A stretch of DNA of 64,000 nt from Rhodobacter capsulatus. GTDB taxonomy: Bacteria; Pseudomonadota; Alphaproteobacteria; Rhodobacterales; Rhodobacteraceae. Location: NCBI RefSeq assembly GCF_003254295.1, contig NZ_QKZO01000001.1, positions 248,001 through 312,000 of the forward strand. The letters run 5' to 3'. Both the position numbers and the translations under genes were made by a program. The notes below the pieces were generated by a model. That model had not been told where the DNA came from. It saw only the letters and a program-made list of their open reading frames with translations, and searched no databases. Below, one piece after another: positions 8,404-15,864 of this stretch. The first letter of the stretch is position 1. Each line of letters begins with the position of its first letter.

Positions 8404-9236
8404 TGCAGATCACCCTGCCACGCATCGGCACCGTGGCCGCCTGGCGGCAGCAGGTGCGCCGTCTGGCCGCCGCGGGCATCGATCCGGCAGCGGTGATCTG
8501 GTCGGTGGGCGAAACGGCGCCCGATCTCTTCGCCGCAGCCCCCCCGCGGCCCGCTGCGCCGACGCGGCTCATGCTCTCGCGCGAGGCGGTGGAAGGGATC
8601 GAGATGGCCTTGATGCACAGTGACCCCGAGCGGTTTTCCCGCGCCCATGCGCTGGTGCTGCGGCTCTCGCGCCGGGAGCTGCGCTGGGGGGATCGGTCCG
8701 ACCCGGCCTTGCGGCGGCTTCTCGATCAGCAAAAGGCGGTCGGACGCGAGATCCACAAGATGCATGGTTTCGTGCGCTTTCGCGAGGTGACGCCGCCCGG
8801 GGCGAACCGGCGCGCCTTTGCCGCCTGGTTCGAGCCGGAGCACCCCATTCTGGAGGCCGCCGCGCCGTTCTTTGCCCGCCGGTTTGGCGACATGGACTGG
8901 CTGATCGCAACGCCAACTCTGACAGCCAGCTGTGAAGACGGAGAGATGCGGATCACCGAGACCGAGGCCAGGCAACCACCGCCCGAAGACGCGGCCGAGG
9001 AGCTGTGGCGGGTCTATTTCGCCGCGATCTTCAACCCGGCGCGGCTGATGGTGCGCGCGATGAAATCGCATATGCCGCAGAAATACTGGAAGAACCTGCC
9101 CGAGGCCGATCTGATCCCCGGGCTGATCCGGGCCGCCGAGACCCGGGTGCGGGCGATGCACGACCCCGGCACCGCCCTGCCCGCCACCCTGCCCGGTCCC
9201 CGGCTGCGCCGGAAAGCGCCTGCGGGCAGGAGCTAG
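8403..9236 (+). CDS. DUF4130 protein, partner of the radical SAM enzyme (no UdgX domain)
   Basis: A 277-residue protein matching the TIGR03915/DUF4130 family ('probable DNA metabolism protein'). Conserved stretches are KMHGFVRFREV, AWFEPEHPILEAAAPFFARR, FNPARLMVRAMKSHMPQKYW and KNLPEADLIPGLI. In many bacteria this domain is fused to a C-terminal UdgX uracil-DNA-binding domain. Here the protein stops soon after DUF4130, so it is the stand-alone form. The ATG at 8403 overlaps the radical SAM stop codon (TGATG), so both genes are read from the SOS-controlled promoter. The 3' end overlaps the convergent DUF4105 gene at a shared CTAG. Confidence 0.88.
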   Translation: MQITLPRIGTVAAWRQQVRRLAAAGIDPAAVIWSVGETAPDLFAAAPPRPAAPTRLMLSREAVEGIEMALMHSDPERFSRAHALVLRLSRRELRWGDRSDPALRRLLDQQKAVGREIHKMHGFVRFREVTPPGANRRAFAAWFEPEHPILEAAAPFFARRFGDMDWLIATPTLTASCEDGEMRITETEARQPPPEDAAEELWRVYFAAIFNPARLMVRAMKSHMPQKYWKNLPEADLIPGLIRAAETRVRAMHDPGTALPATLPGPRLRRKAPAGRS

Positions 9237-10213
9237 CGGCCCCGGATCAGATCGGAAAAGGGTTTCGTGCCGTGATGGCGCTGCCCGAGCGGGGTGATCA
9301 GCGCCGCCGCGTCGCGTTCGGCGGCCGGGACCGCCGCGATCAGCCCCAGATCGGTCAGGTAATCGGGCAGACGGCCCGACAGCACCAGACGCCGGTCAAG
9401 CGGCAGATCGGGTTTCAGCCTGCGCGCCAGCTGCCAGACCGCGGTGGTGCAATTCGAGGTCAGCGTATTGTAAAATCTGGGCTCCTGTTCCAGCTCCTGC
9501 GCCAGCGCAAGATAGGACAGGAACATGTCCCGGATCTGCCCGGGCGTCAGATCGACCGGATAAAGCCGCACCTGTTCCTTGCGGTAATTGGTGCGCAGCT
9601 TGACGATGTCATCTTCGGTCGCCGCGATCAGCACCTGTTCGAACTGCCGGAAGAAGCCGCCGATCTCGTTGAACTTTTCGCCCCTCTCGCGGCGGATCTC
9701 GACCGAGAACACCACATGCTGGCCGGTCGAGAAGCCGAAACTGACCAGCAGATGCGCGATATCGGGGCGCGACCAGACCGAGGTGAACATGTCGAGACTG
9801 TCCAGTTTCGACAGGTCATATTCTTGCGAGATCCAGCGCGGTGTCGCCTCGGTCTCCGATGTCCAGTCGAAATCGCGGATGTTCGACAGCGTCACCCGCT
9901 CTCCCTCGATCCGCGCGGTCACGCCCCGGGCGACGTCGATCTCCCAGTCGCGGTCCTGCCGCGGCGTGATCGTGTGATACCAGAGGCCCACCGTGACCGC
10001 GGCCAGCCCGACCAGCGCCAGCGCCAGCCCGCGGTGATCGCCAAACCAGAGCCCAAGCGCAGAGAGCGCCGTCAGACCCAGAAGCGCCAGCGCGATCAGG
10101 CGCACGGGACCGGAGAGCTGCAGCCAGACCGCCGTGACGGCCCAGGCGGTGCCCGCCAGGATCAGCCCGACGACAAGGACATGGCCCAGAACATGCAACA
10201 GACGGATCATCAT
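9233..10213 (-). CDS. DUF4105 (Lnb-like periplasmic domain) membrane protein
   Basis: A 326-residue protein with three N-terminal membrane helices (about residues 5-27, 32-52 and 58-78) followed by a large extracytoplasmic DUF4105 domain. This contains the conserved YNTLTSNCTTAVWQLARR block, whose cysteine is the likely catalytic or structural residue. The family resembles the N-terminal domain of lacto-N-biosidase-type proteins and is often found in envelope-stress loci. The ATG at 10213 follows AAGGAG by four bases; a second ATG at 10210 is also possible. It is the last gene of pspA-yiaA-DUF4105. The stop shares CTAG with the convergent DUF4130 gene. The substrate is unknown. Confidence 0.82.
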   Translation of the reverse strand: MMIRLLHVLGHVLVVGLILAGTAWAVTAVWLQLSGPVRLIALALLGLTALSALGLWFGDHRGLALALVGLAAVTVGLWYHTITPRQDRDWEIDVARGVTARIEGERVTLSNIRDFDWTSETEATPRWISQEYDLSKLDSLDMFTSVWSRPDIAHLLVSFGFSTGQHVVFSVEIRRERGEKFNEIGGFFRQFEQVLIAATEDDIVKLRTNYRKEQVRLYPVDLTPGQIRDMFLSYLALAQELEQEPRFYNTLTSNCTTAVWQLARRLKPDLPLDRRLVLSGRLPDYLTDLGLIAAVPAAERDAAALITPLGQRHHGTKPFSDLIRGR

Positions 10214-10256
10214 GGTTCTCCTTGGGGGATGGGCGGGGTGCCCCCGCCCGGCTCCG

Positions 10257-10538
10257 TTACAGGCTCGTCTTGCCCGAGGCTTCGGCCAAAAGACGCTCGG
10301 TCCGGGCCTCTTCCAGCTTGTTGTAGATCCGGTCCGCTTCCTCCTTGTCACGCAAGGCTTTCGACAGCGCCGCGGTGGTGTAGACAAGCATCAGCGCAGA
10401 CATCGCATAATAGCCCTTGGCGGAAAAGCTCGCTTCCAGCGACCAGATCCCCCCGGCCATCATCACCGCGGCGATGGTGAACATGACATAGGTGAACAGG
10501 TTCCAGGCGTTCGAGACTTTCGGGGCATAGGTGGTCAT
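10257..10538 (-). CDS. YiaA/YiaB-family inner membrane protein
   Basis: A 93-residue membrane protein with two hydrophobic segments (about residues 14-33 and 43-60) in the arrangement of the YiaAB two-helix domain. A charged, helical C-terminal tail (SKALRDKEEADRIYNKLEEA) follows. AAGGAT lies eight bases before the ATG. It is 42 bp downstream of pspA and 43 bp upstream of the DUF4105 gene. YiaA-like proteins recur beside pspA in proteobacteria, suggesting a part in membrane-stress response, but no molecular function can be read from the sequence. Confidence 0.85.
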   Translation of the reverse strand: MTTYAPKVSNAWNLFTYVMFTIAAVMMAGGIWSLEASFSAKGYYAMSALMLVYTTAALSKALRDKEEADRIYNKLEEARTERLLAEASGKTSL

Positions 10539-10580
10539 GATGTCGATCCTTGGTTGAGATTCAATGTCCGGGGGCAGGCG

Positions 10581-11258
10581 TCAGAGCGATTTTTCGCGCA
10601 GCCGGGCCAGCACTTGCGCCGCCTCGTGGCGCAGGGCCGCGCCGCAGCCCGCCGCGGCAAGCCGGGCCACCGTCGCCTCGGCCGAGGCGGCGCGGCCAAG
10701 CTCGCTCATCGCGCTCTCGACCGCTTCGGCATGGGATTGCCGCGCCTGCAGCCGCGCCAGCGTCGCTTCGGCCTCGGTCAGCGAGGCCGTCACCCCGTCG
10801 GGCAGCGTGCCGCGCAGCTTATGCGTGCGGCTGGCGGCATCGGCGATCTGCCTGCCCCGCTGCAGCGCCCGCAAGCGCTGTTCGGCAAGGTTCACCGTCT
10901 CGCGCAGCCGCCGCGTCTCGGCGTCGTAATGCGCGATGGCGCGGGCGGTGGCTTCGGCTTCGGCCTGCAAATCGGCGATGGCCGTGGCAGCTTCTGTCGC
11001 CAGATCCTCGCGGCCCCGCCCCAAGGCCGCCAGCGCCCGGGTTTCCAGATCGGCGATCTGTCCCGCGATCCGCGCCGCCGATTGCTGCTCGCGCGCGGCG
11101 TAAGCCATCACCACGGCCACGGCGCGTTTCGCCCCCTCCAACCCCTCGGCCGCGTCGCGCAGCTGCTGACGCAGGATCGTCAGCGCCTGCGCATCGGTGA
11201 AAGCCTCCTCCGCATCGGCGGCTCCGGCCCGGATCAGGGTGGTGATCCTCTTGAACAT
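10581..11258 (-). CDS. pspA: Phage shock protein A (PspA/IM30 family)
   Basis: A 225-residue, almost wholly helical coiled-coil protein of the PspA/IM30 family. It begins MFKRITTLIRAGAADAEEAF, the N-terminal amphipathic helix that binds stressed inner membrane, followed by long heptad-patterned helices. GAGGAGG lies just before the ATG at 11258. No pspF or sigma-54 promoter is present; the gene is divergent from a TetR regulator with three matching palindromes in the 107-bp gap. It is probably the lead gene of pspA-yiaA-DUF4105. Alanine content is high, as usual for GC-rich versions. Confidence 0.9.
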   Translation of the reverse strand: MFKRITTLIRAGAADAEEAFTDAQALTILRQQLRDAAEGLEGAKRAVAVVMAYAAREQQSAARIAGQIADLETRALAALGRGREDLATEAATAIADLQAEAEATARAIAHYDAETRRLRETVNLAEQRLRALQRGRQIADAASRTHKLRGTLPDGVTASLTEAEATLARLQARQSHAEAVESAMSELGRAASAEATVARLAAAGCGAALRHEAAQVLARLREKSL

Positions 11259-11275
11259 CGGCGTCCTCCTCGTTA

Positions 11276-11288
11276 TGAACGTTGTTCA
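11276..11288. promoter_or_regulatory. TetR operator copy 1 (TGAAC-GTT-GTTCA)
   Basis: A 5-bp inverted repeat with a 3-bp spacer; the symmetry extends to ATGAAC...GTTCAT (11275-11289). It lies 17 bp from the pspA start. It is one of three copies with identical arms in the pspA/TetR divergent region. Confidence 0.75.
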
Positions 11289-11310
11289 TGGAGACTGTAT
11301 GCCAGAGTCG

Positions 11311-11323
11311 TGAACGCCGTTCA
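11311..11323. promoter_or_regulatory. TetR operator copy 2 (TGAAC-GCC-GTTCA)
   Basis: It has the same arms and spacer length as the copies at 11276 and 11333. The central position is 35 bp from copy 1 and 22 bp from copy 3 (start to start). Confidence 0.75.
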
Positions 11324-11332
11324 AGATATTTT

Positions 11333-11345
11333 TGAACATTGTTCA
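11333..11345. promoter_or_regulatory. TetR operator copy 3 (TGAAC-ATT-GTTCA)
   Basis: Third copy, 20 bp upstream of the TetR start at 11366, in a position suited to autorepression. Confidence 0.75.
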
Positions 11346-11365
11346 CACAAACGATCGGGGGCCGG

Positions 11366-11974
11366 ATGGGACAGAATCGCGAGGAGAAGAAAGCCGATCT
11401 GAAGGCCCGGCTGATTGCGGCGGCCGAGGCCGAGATCGCCGAACATGGTCTGGCGGGGCTGAAGGCGCGGGCGGTGACGGCGCGGGCGGGCTGTGCGCTT
11501 GGCGCGCTTTACACGGCGGTCGAAGATCTCGACATGCTGGTGGTCGAGGTGAATTCGCGCACCCTGGCGCGGCTCGGTGCGAGCCTGTCCGAGGCGATGG
11601 CGGGCGCCGCGGGGCCAGAGGCGGCATTGCAGGCGCTGGCCGCGCGTTACATCGATTTCGCTTTGGAAAACCGGGCCTTGTGGCTGGCGCTCTTCGAGCA
11701 TCGCCTGCCCGAGGGGCGCGACTTTCCCGACTGGCACCGGCAGGAACACGCGGTTTTGCTGACGGTGATCGCGCCGCATCTGGCGGCGTTGCGCCCCGAT
11801 CTGAGCGGCGAGGCGCTGGTGCTGCGCGGCCGCACCACCTTTGCCGCGGTGCATGGCGTCGTGCATCTGGCGCTGCAGGGCCGGTTTGTCGGCCTGCCCT
11901 TGCAAAGCCTGCGCGCCGAGGTGGCGGCCCTGGTCGAAACGATGACCGCCGGGGCGGCCGCGCTTGCGCGTTAA
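11366..11974 (+). CDS. TetR/AcrR-family regulator, probable repressor of pspA operon
   Basis: A 202-residue TetR-family regulator. The N-terminal helix-turn-helix covers about residues 15-60 (LIAAAEAEIAEHGLAGLKAR, then RAGCALGALYTAVEDLDML, the recognition helix region). The C-terminal ligand-binding half contains YIDFALENRALWLALFEHRL. The ATG at 11366 follows a GGGGG site; readable sequence upstream runs through operator copy 3. It is divergent from pspA. The three TGAAC-N3-GTTCA palindromes in the shared intergenic region are its likely operators. The ligand is unknown. Confidence 0.88.
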   Translation: MGQNREEKKADLKARLIAAAEAEIAEHGLAGLKARAVTARAGCALGALYTAVEDLDMLVVEVNSRTLARLGASLSEAMAGAAGPEAALQALAARYIDFALENRALWLALFEHRLPEGRDFPDWHRQEHAVLLTVIAPHLAALRPDLSGEALVLRGRTTFAAVHGVVHLALQGRFVGLPLQSLRAEVAALVETMTAGAAALAR

Positions 11975-11990
11975 GCGCTGGGGGAAGCGT

Positions 11991-12206
11991 TCACGCGCCG
12001 ACCGGGCGGATCTGCGGCGCGGCGGCGATGACCAGCGGATCAAGCCCGGGGCTGCCCGCCGCGACATGCGCCAGCAGCGCCGCCCGCATCGGGGGTGACC
12101 AGTTTTCGGAAATATGCGCGGCGACGGGTCCGGCCCCGTCGCCCGGTTGCACCGCGAAAAAGGCGGCGATCTGGTTCGCCATCCGGATGATCTTGTCGTC
12201 GCTCAT
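11991..12206 (-). CDS. fdsD: Formate dehydrogenase delta subunit / accessory protein FdsD
   Basis: A 71-residue protein, MSDDKIIRMANQIAAFFAVQ onward, of the FdsD family with the conserved HISENWSPPMR segment. It is the last gene of fdsGBACD. In Rhodobacter formate dehydrogenase it is described as a small subunit or maturation factor needed for full activity. The ATG overlaps the fdsC stop (ATGA), confirming the start and coupling. Confidence 0.93.
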   Translation of the reverse strand: MSDDKIIRMANQIAAFFAVQPGDGAGPVAAHISENWSPPMRAALLAHVAAGSPGLDPLVIAAAPQIRPVGA

Positions 12207-12991
12207 TCTGCCTCCGTGTCCGTGTAAAGGGTCGGCCCGTCGGGGCCGCGGGCGATCAGCGCAAGGCCCGCGGCCTGCGCCTCGGCCACGGCCAGCGCCG
12301 TCGGTGCCGAAGCCGCGATCAGCAGCCGCGCGCCGATCATCGCCGCCTTCTGCACCAGATCGACCGACAGCCGCGAGGTCAGCACCAAAGCCCCCGCCGC
12401 CGCATCGATCCCCTGCCCCGCCAGCGCCCCCGCCAGCTTGTCGAGCGCATTGTGTCGCCCGACATCCTCGCGCAGCATCAGCATCTTCGCGCCGTCCCAG
12501 AACCCCGCCGCATGCACGGCGCGGACCGCATCCTGCAAGACCTGCCCCGCCCGCAGGGCCGCAAGCGCGCCATCGGCCAAAGGGGCGGGGGCGCCAAGCG
12601 CCAGCTTGGCGCCCCCGCCCCGGGGCGCCCGCGGCAGCGGGCGCAACACAGCCGCAAGGCTGTCGAGGCCACAAAGCCCACAGCCGACCGGACCGGCCAT
12701 CGCCCGCCGCCGCGCGGCAAAGCGCTGCCCGGCCGGGGCCGCCAGCCAGCCCCGAACCTCGATCCCCTGCGGTTGCCGCACCACCTCATGGCGCAAAAGC
12801 TCCGCGCGCTCGGCAATCATCCCCTCGGTCAGGGCAAAGCCCAAAAGAAAGTCCGCAAGATCGGTGGGCGAGGCCATCATCACCGCCTGCGTCACCCCCT
12901 CAAAGACCAGCGCCACCGGCACTTCCTCGGCCAGAACCGCCCCGCCGCCACCGGGCAGGCGGACCGTGACCGCCCCGGCGGGCAGGCTCAT
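12203..12991 (-). CDS. fdsC: Formate dehydrogenase chaperone FdsC (FdhD family)
   Basis: A 262-residue FdhD-family protein. It binds the bis-molybdopterin guanine dinucleotide cofactor and helps load sulfurated cofactor into FdsA. Visible features are the central VGCGLCGLDSL, with the paired cysteines of the FdhD sulfur-transfer loop, and the REDVGRHNALDKLAGA motif. The start MSLPAG at 12991 overlaps the fdsA stop (ATGA). The encoded protein is not a subunit of the mature enzyme in the known Rhodobacter system. Confidence 0.95.
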   Translation of the reverse strand: MSLPAGAVTVRLPGGGGAVLAEEVPVALVFEGVTQAVMMASPTDLADFLLGFALTEGMIAERAELLRHEVVRQPQGIEVRGWLAAPAGQRFAARRRAMAGPVGCGLCGLDSLAAVLRPLPRAPRGGGAKLALGAPAPLADGALAALRAGQVLQDAVRAVHAAGFWDGAKMLMLREDVGRHNALDKLAGALAGQGIDAAAGALVLTSRLSVDLVQKAAMIGARLLIAASAPTALAVAEAQAAGLALIARGPDGPTLYTDTEAE

Positions 12992-15864
12992 TCGGCCGCC
13001 TCGATCCGCCGCGCGGCGGCGGCCTGCACCGCATAGTCCCGCTGCCAGTCCGAGGGCCCGTTCGACGCCGCCACCTGCACCGCCGTCACCTTGTATTCCG
13101 GGCAGTTCGTCGCCCAGTCGGAATTGTCGGTGGTGACCACATTCGCCTGCGTGTCGGGGTGGTGGAAGGTGGTGTAGACGACGCCGGGCGAGATCCGATC
13201 CGTCACCCTCGCCCGCAGCGCGGTTTCCCCGGCGCGGGACGCCAGCCGCACCCAGTCGCCGTCGCGGATGCCGCGCGTCTCGGCATCGCTCGGGTGGATC
13301 TCCAGCCGATCCTCGCCATGCCAGACGGTGTTTTCCGTCCGCCGCGTCTGCGCCCCGACGTTGTACTGGCTCAAAATCCGCCCGGTCGTCAGCAAAAGCG
13401 GGAACCGCGGCCCGGTCTTTTCGTCGGTCGGCAGATAGGCGGTGCGGATGAACCGGCCGCGCCCCCGCACGAAGCCTTCGACATGCATGATCGGCGAGCC
13501 CTCGGGCGCCTGATCGTTGCAGGGCCATTGCACCGAGCCGCGGGCGTCGAGCATCTCATAGGTGACGCTCGCAAAGCCCGGCGTCGTCGCGGCGATTTCG
13601 GCCATGATCTCCGCAGGATGGGTGTAATGCCAGCCCGCCCCCAGCGCATTCGCCAGCATCTGCGTCACTTCCCAATCGGCAAAGCCCGCCTTCGGCGCCA
13701 TCACCCGGCGCACCCGGTTGATGCGGCGTTCCGCATTGGTGAAGGTGCCGTCCTTTTCCAGAAAGGTCGAGCCGGGCAGGAAGACATGGGCGTAATTCGC
13801 GGTCTCGTTCAGGAAAAGATCATGCACGATCACCAGATCCATCGCCGCGAGGCCCGCCGAGACATGCCGCGTATCGGGGTCCGATTGCAGGATATCCTCG
13901 CCCTGAACGTAAAGCGCCTTGAACCGCCCCTCGACCGCGGCATCGAGCATGTTCGGAATGCGCAACCCGGGTTCCGAAGACAGCGTCACCCCCCAGGTGC
14001 GCTCGAACAGACCCCGCGTGGCATCGTCGGACACATGCCGATAGCCCGGGAATTCATGCGGGAAACTGCCCATGTCGCAGCTGCCCTGAACGTTGTTCTG
14101 CCCGCGCAGCGGGTTCACGCCGACGCCGGGCCGGCCGATATTGCCGGTCATCATCGCGAGGTTCGCAATCGCGATGACGGTGGTCGAGCCCTGGCTATGC
14201 TCGGTCACGCCCAGACCATAGTAGATCGCGGCATTGGGCGCCGCCGCATAGGCCCGGGCCGCCGCGCGCAGGGTTTCGGCCGGAACGCCGGTCAGGCTTT
14301 CCACCGCCTCGGGCGCATAGTCGGGGTTGGCGACGAAGTCGGCGTAATCGGCCCATTCATCCCAGTCGCACCGATCCTTGATGAAGCGGCTGTCGAAAAG
14401 CTGTTCGGTCACGATCACATGCGCCATCGCGGTCAGGACGGCCACGTTCGTCCCGGGCTTCAGCTGCAGATGCCAGGCCTCGCCCCGGTGTGGCGTCTCC
14501 AGCAGATCAATCCGGCGCGGATCGACAACAATGAGCTTCGCCCCCGCCCGCAGCCGCTTGCGCAGACGGCTTGCGAAGACCGGGTGCCCATCGGTCGGGT
14601 TCGCCCCGATCACCAGCGCCAGATCGGTCTTTTCGACCGAGTCGAAATCCTGCGTGCCCGCAGAGGTGCCGAAGGTCTGTTTCAACCCGTAGCCGGTGGG
14701 CGAATGGCAGACCCGCGCGCAGGTGTCGGTGTTGTTGGTGCCAAAGACCGCGCGGGCCAGCTTTTGCACCAGATAGGTTTCCTCGTTCGTGCAGCGCGAG
14801 GAGGTGATGACGCCCAGGGCATCGGCGCCGTGGCTGTCGCGCAGCGCCCGCAGCCGGGTGGCGGTGAACTCAAGCGCCTCGGTCCAGTTCACCTCGCGCC
14901 AGGGGTCGGTGATCCTGTCGCGGATCATCGGTTTCAGGATGCGGTCGCGATGCGTCGCATAGCCGTAAGCGAAGCGGCCCTTGACGCAGGAATGGCCCCG
15001 GTTCGCCGCGCCGCCCTTCCAGGGCACCATGCGCACCAGCTGATCGCCCAGCATATGCGCCTCGAAGCTGCAACCGACGCCGCAATAGGCGCAGGTGGTG
15101 ACGACTTTCCGTTCCGGCGTGCCGATCTGTTCGACCGATTTTTCAACCAAGGTCGCGGTCGGGCAGGCCTGCACGCAGGCGCCGCAGGAAACGCAATCCG
15201 AGGACAGGAAATCGGGCGCCGCGGGCGAGATCCGGGCCTCAAAGCCGCGGCCCATCACCGTCAGCGCGAACGTGCCCTGCACCTCCTCGCAGGCCCGGAC
15301 GCAGCGCATGCAGACGATGCATTTCGCCGGATCATAGCTGAAATAGGGGTTGGAGTTGTCTTTCGGGATATAGAGCGGGTTCGGCCCCGTGGCATCGCGG
15401 CGCGCGAAATGGGTGTCCTTCGCCTGATAGCGGACCTCGCGCAGGCCGACCGCACCCGCCATGTCCTGCAGCTCGCAATCGCCATTCGCCGCGCAGGTCA
15501 GACAATCCAGCGGATGGTCCGAGATATAAAGCTCCATCACGCCGCGGCGCAGTTTTTGCAGCTGCGGCGTCTGCGTATGCACCCGCATCCCGGGCGCAAC
15601 CGGGGTGGTGCACGACGTCGGCGTGCCCCGCATCCCCTCGATCTCGACCATGCAGAGCCTGCAGGAGCCCACCGGCTCCACGCTGTCGGTGGCGCAAAGC
15701 TTGGGGATCGAGATCCCGGCCTCGGCCGCGGCGCGCAGCACCGAGGTGCCCGCAGGCACGGTGATCTCGACGCCGTCGATGGTCAGATGCACCGGCGCGC
15801 CCTCGCGTTTCGGCGTGCCCATGTCCTGCGTCCAGTCCAGCGGGGGAAGGATCAGGTCTTTCAT
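12988..15864 (-). CDS. fdsA: NAD-dependent formate dehydrogenase catalytic subunit FdsA
   Basis: A 958-residue molybdenum-dependent formate dehydrogenase alpha subunit that oxidises formate to CO2. The N-terminus carries a [2Fe-2S] cluster (C57, C68, C71, C85), a His-Cys3 cluster site (H117, C121, C124, C130), two [4Fe-4S] ferredoxin motifs (C182/185/188/192 and C224/227/230/234), then a proximal [4Fe-4S] (C258/261/265/293). The cofactor ligand is C386 with H387 in TCARVCHSPTG, matching the numbering known for the Rhodobacter capsulatus enzyme. The start MKDLIL at 15864 overlaps the fdsB stop (ATGA). Cytoplasmic; partners are FdsB and FdsG. Confidence 0.98.
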   Translation of the reverse strand: MKDLILPPLDWTQDMGTPKREGAPVHLTIDGVEITVPAGTSVLRAAAEAGISIPKLCATDSVEPVGSCRLCMVEIEGMRGTPTSCTTPVAPGMRVHTQTPQLQKLRRGVMELYISDHPLDCLTCAANGDCELQDMAGAVGLREVRYQAKDTHFARRDATGPNPLYIPKDNSNPYFSYDPAKCIVCMRCVRACEEVQGTFALTVMGRGFEARISPAAPDFLSSDCVSCGACVQACPTATLVEKSVEQIGTPERKVVTTCAYCGVGCSFEAHMLGDQLVRMVPWKGGAANRGHSCVKGRFAYGYATHRDRILKPMIRDRITDPWREVNWTEALEFTATRLRALRDSHGADALGVITSSRCTNEETYLVQKLARAVFGTNNTDTCARVCHSPTGYGLKQTFGTSAGTQDFDSVEKTDLALVIGANPTDGHPVFASRLRKRLRAGAKLIVVDPRRIDLLETPHRGEAWHLQLKPGTNVAVLTAMAHVIVTEQLFDSRFIKDRCDWDEWADYADFVANPDYAPEAVESLTGVPAETLRAAARAYAAAPNAAIYYGLGVTEHSQGSTTVIAIANLAMMTGNIGRPGVGVNPLRGQNNVQGSCDMGSFPHEFPGYRHVSDDATRGLFERTWGVTLSSEPGLRIPNMLDAAVEGRFKALYVQGEDILQSDPDTRHVSAGLAAMDLVIVHDLFLNETANYAHVFLPGSTFLEKDGTFTNAERRINRVRRVMAPKAGFADWEVTQMLANALGAGWHYTHPAEIMAEIAATTPGFASVTYEMLDARGSVQWPCNDQAPEGSPIMHVEGFVRGRGRFIRTAYLPTDEKTGPRFPLLLTTGRILSQYNVGAQTRRTENTVWHGEDRLEIHPSDAETRGIRDGDWVRLASRAGETALRARVTDRISPGVVYTTFHHPDTQANVVTTDNSDWATNCPEYKVTAVQVAASNGPSDWQRDYAVQAAAARRIEAAE

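Noticed and set aside
11276-11345. TGAAC sites as LexA boxes
   Set aside because: They are inverted repeats with a 3-bp spacer, not GAAC direct repeats with a 7-bp spacer as at 7157 and 54017.
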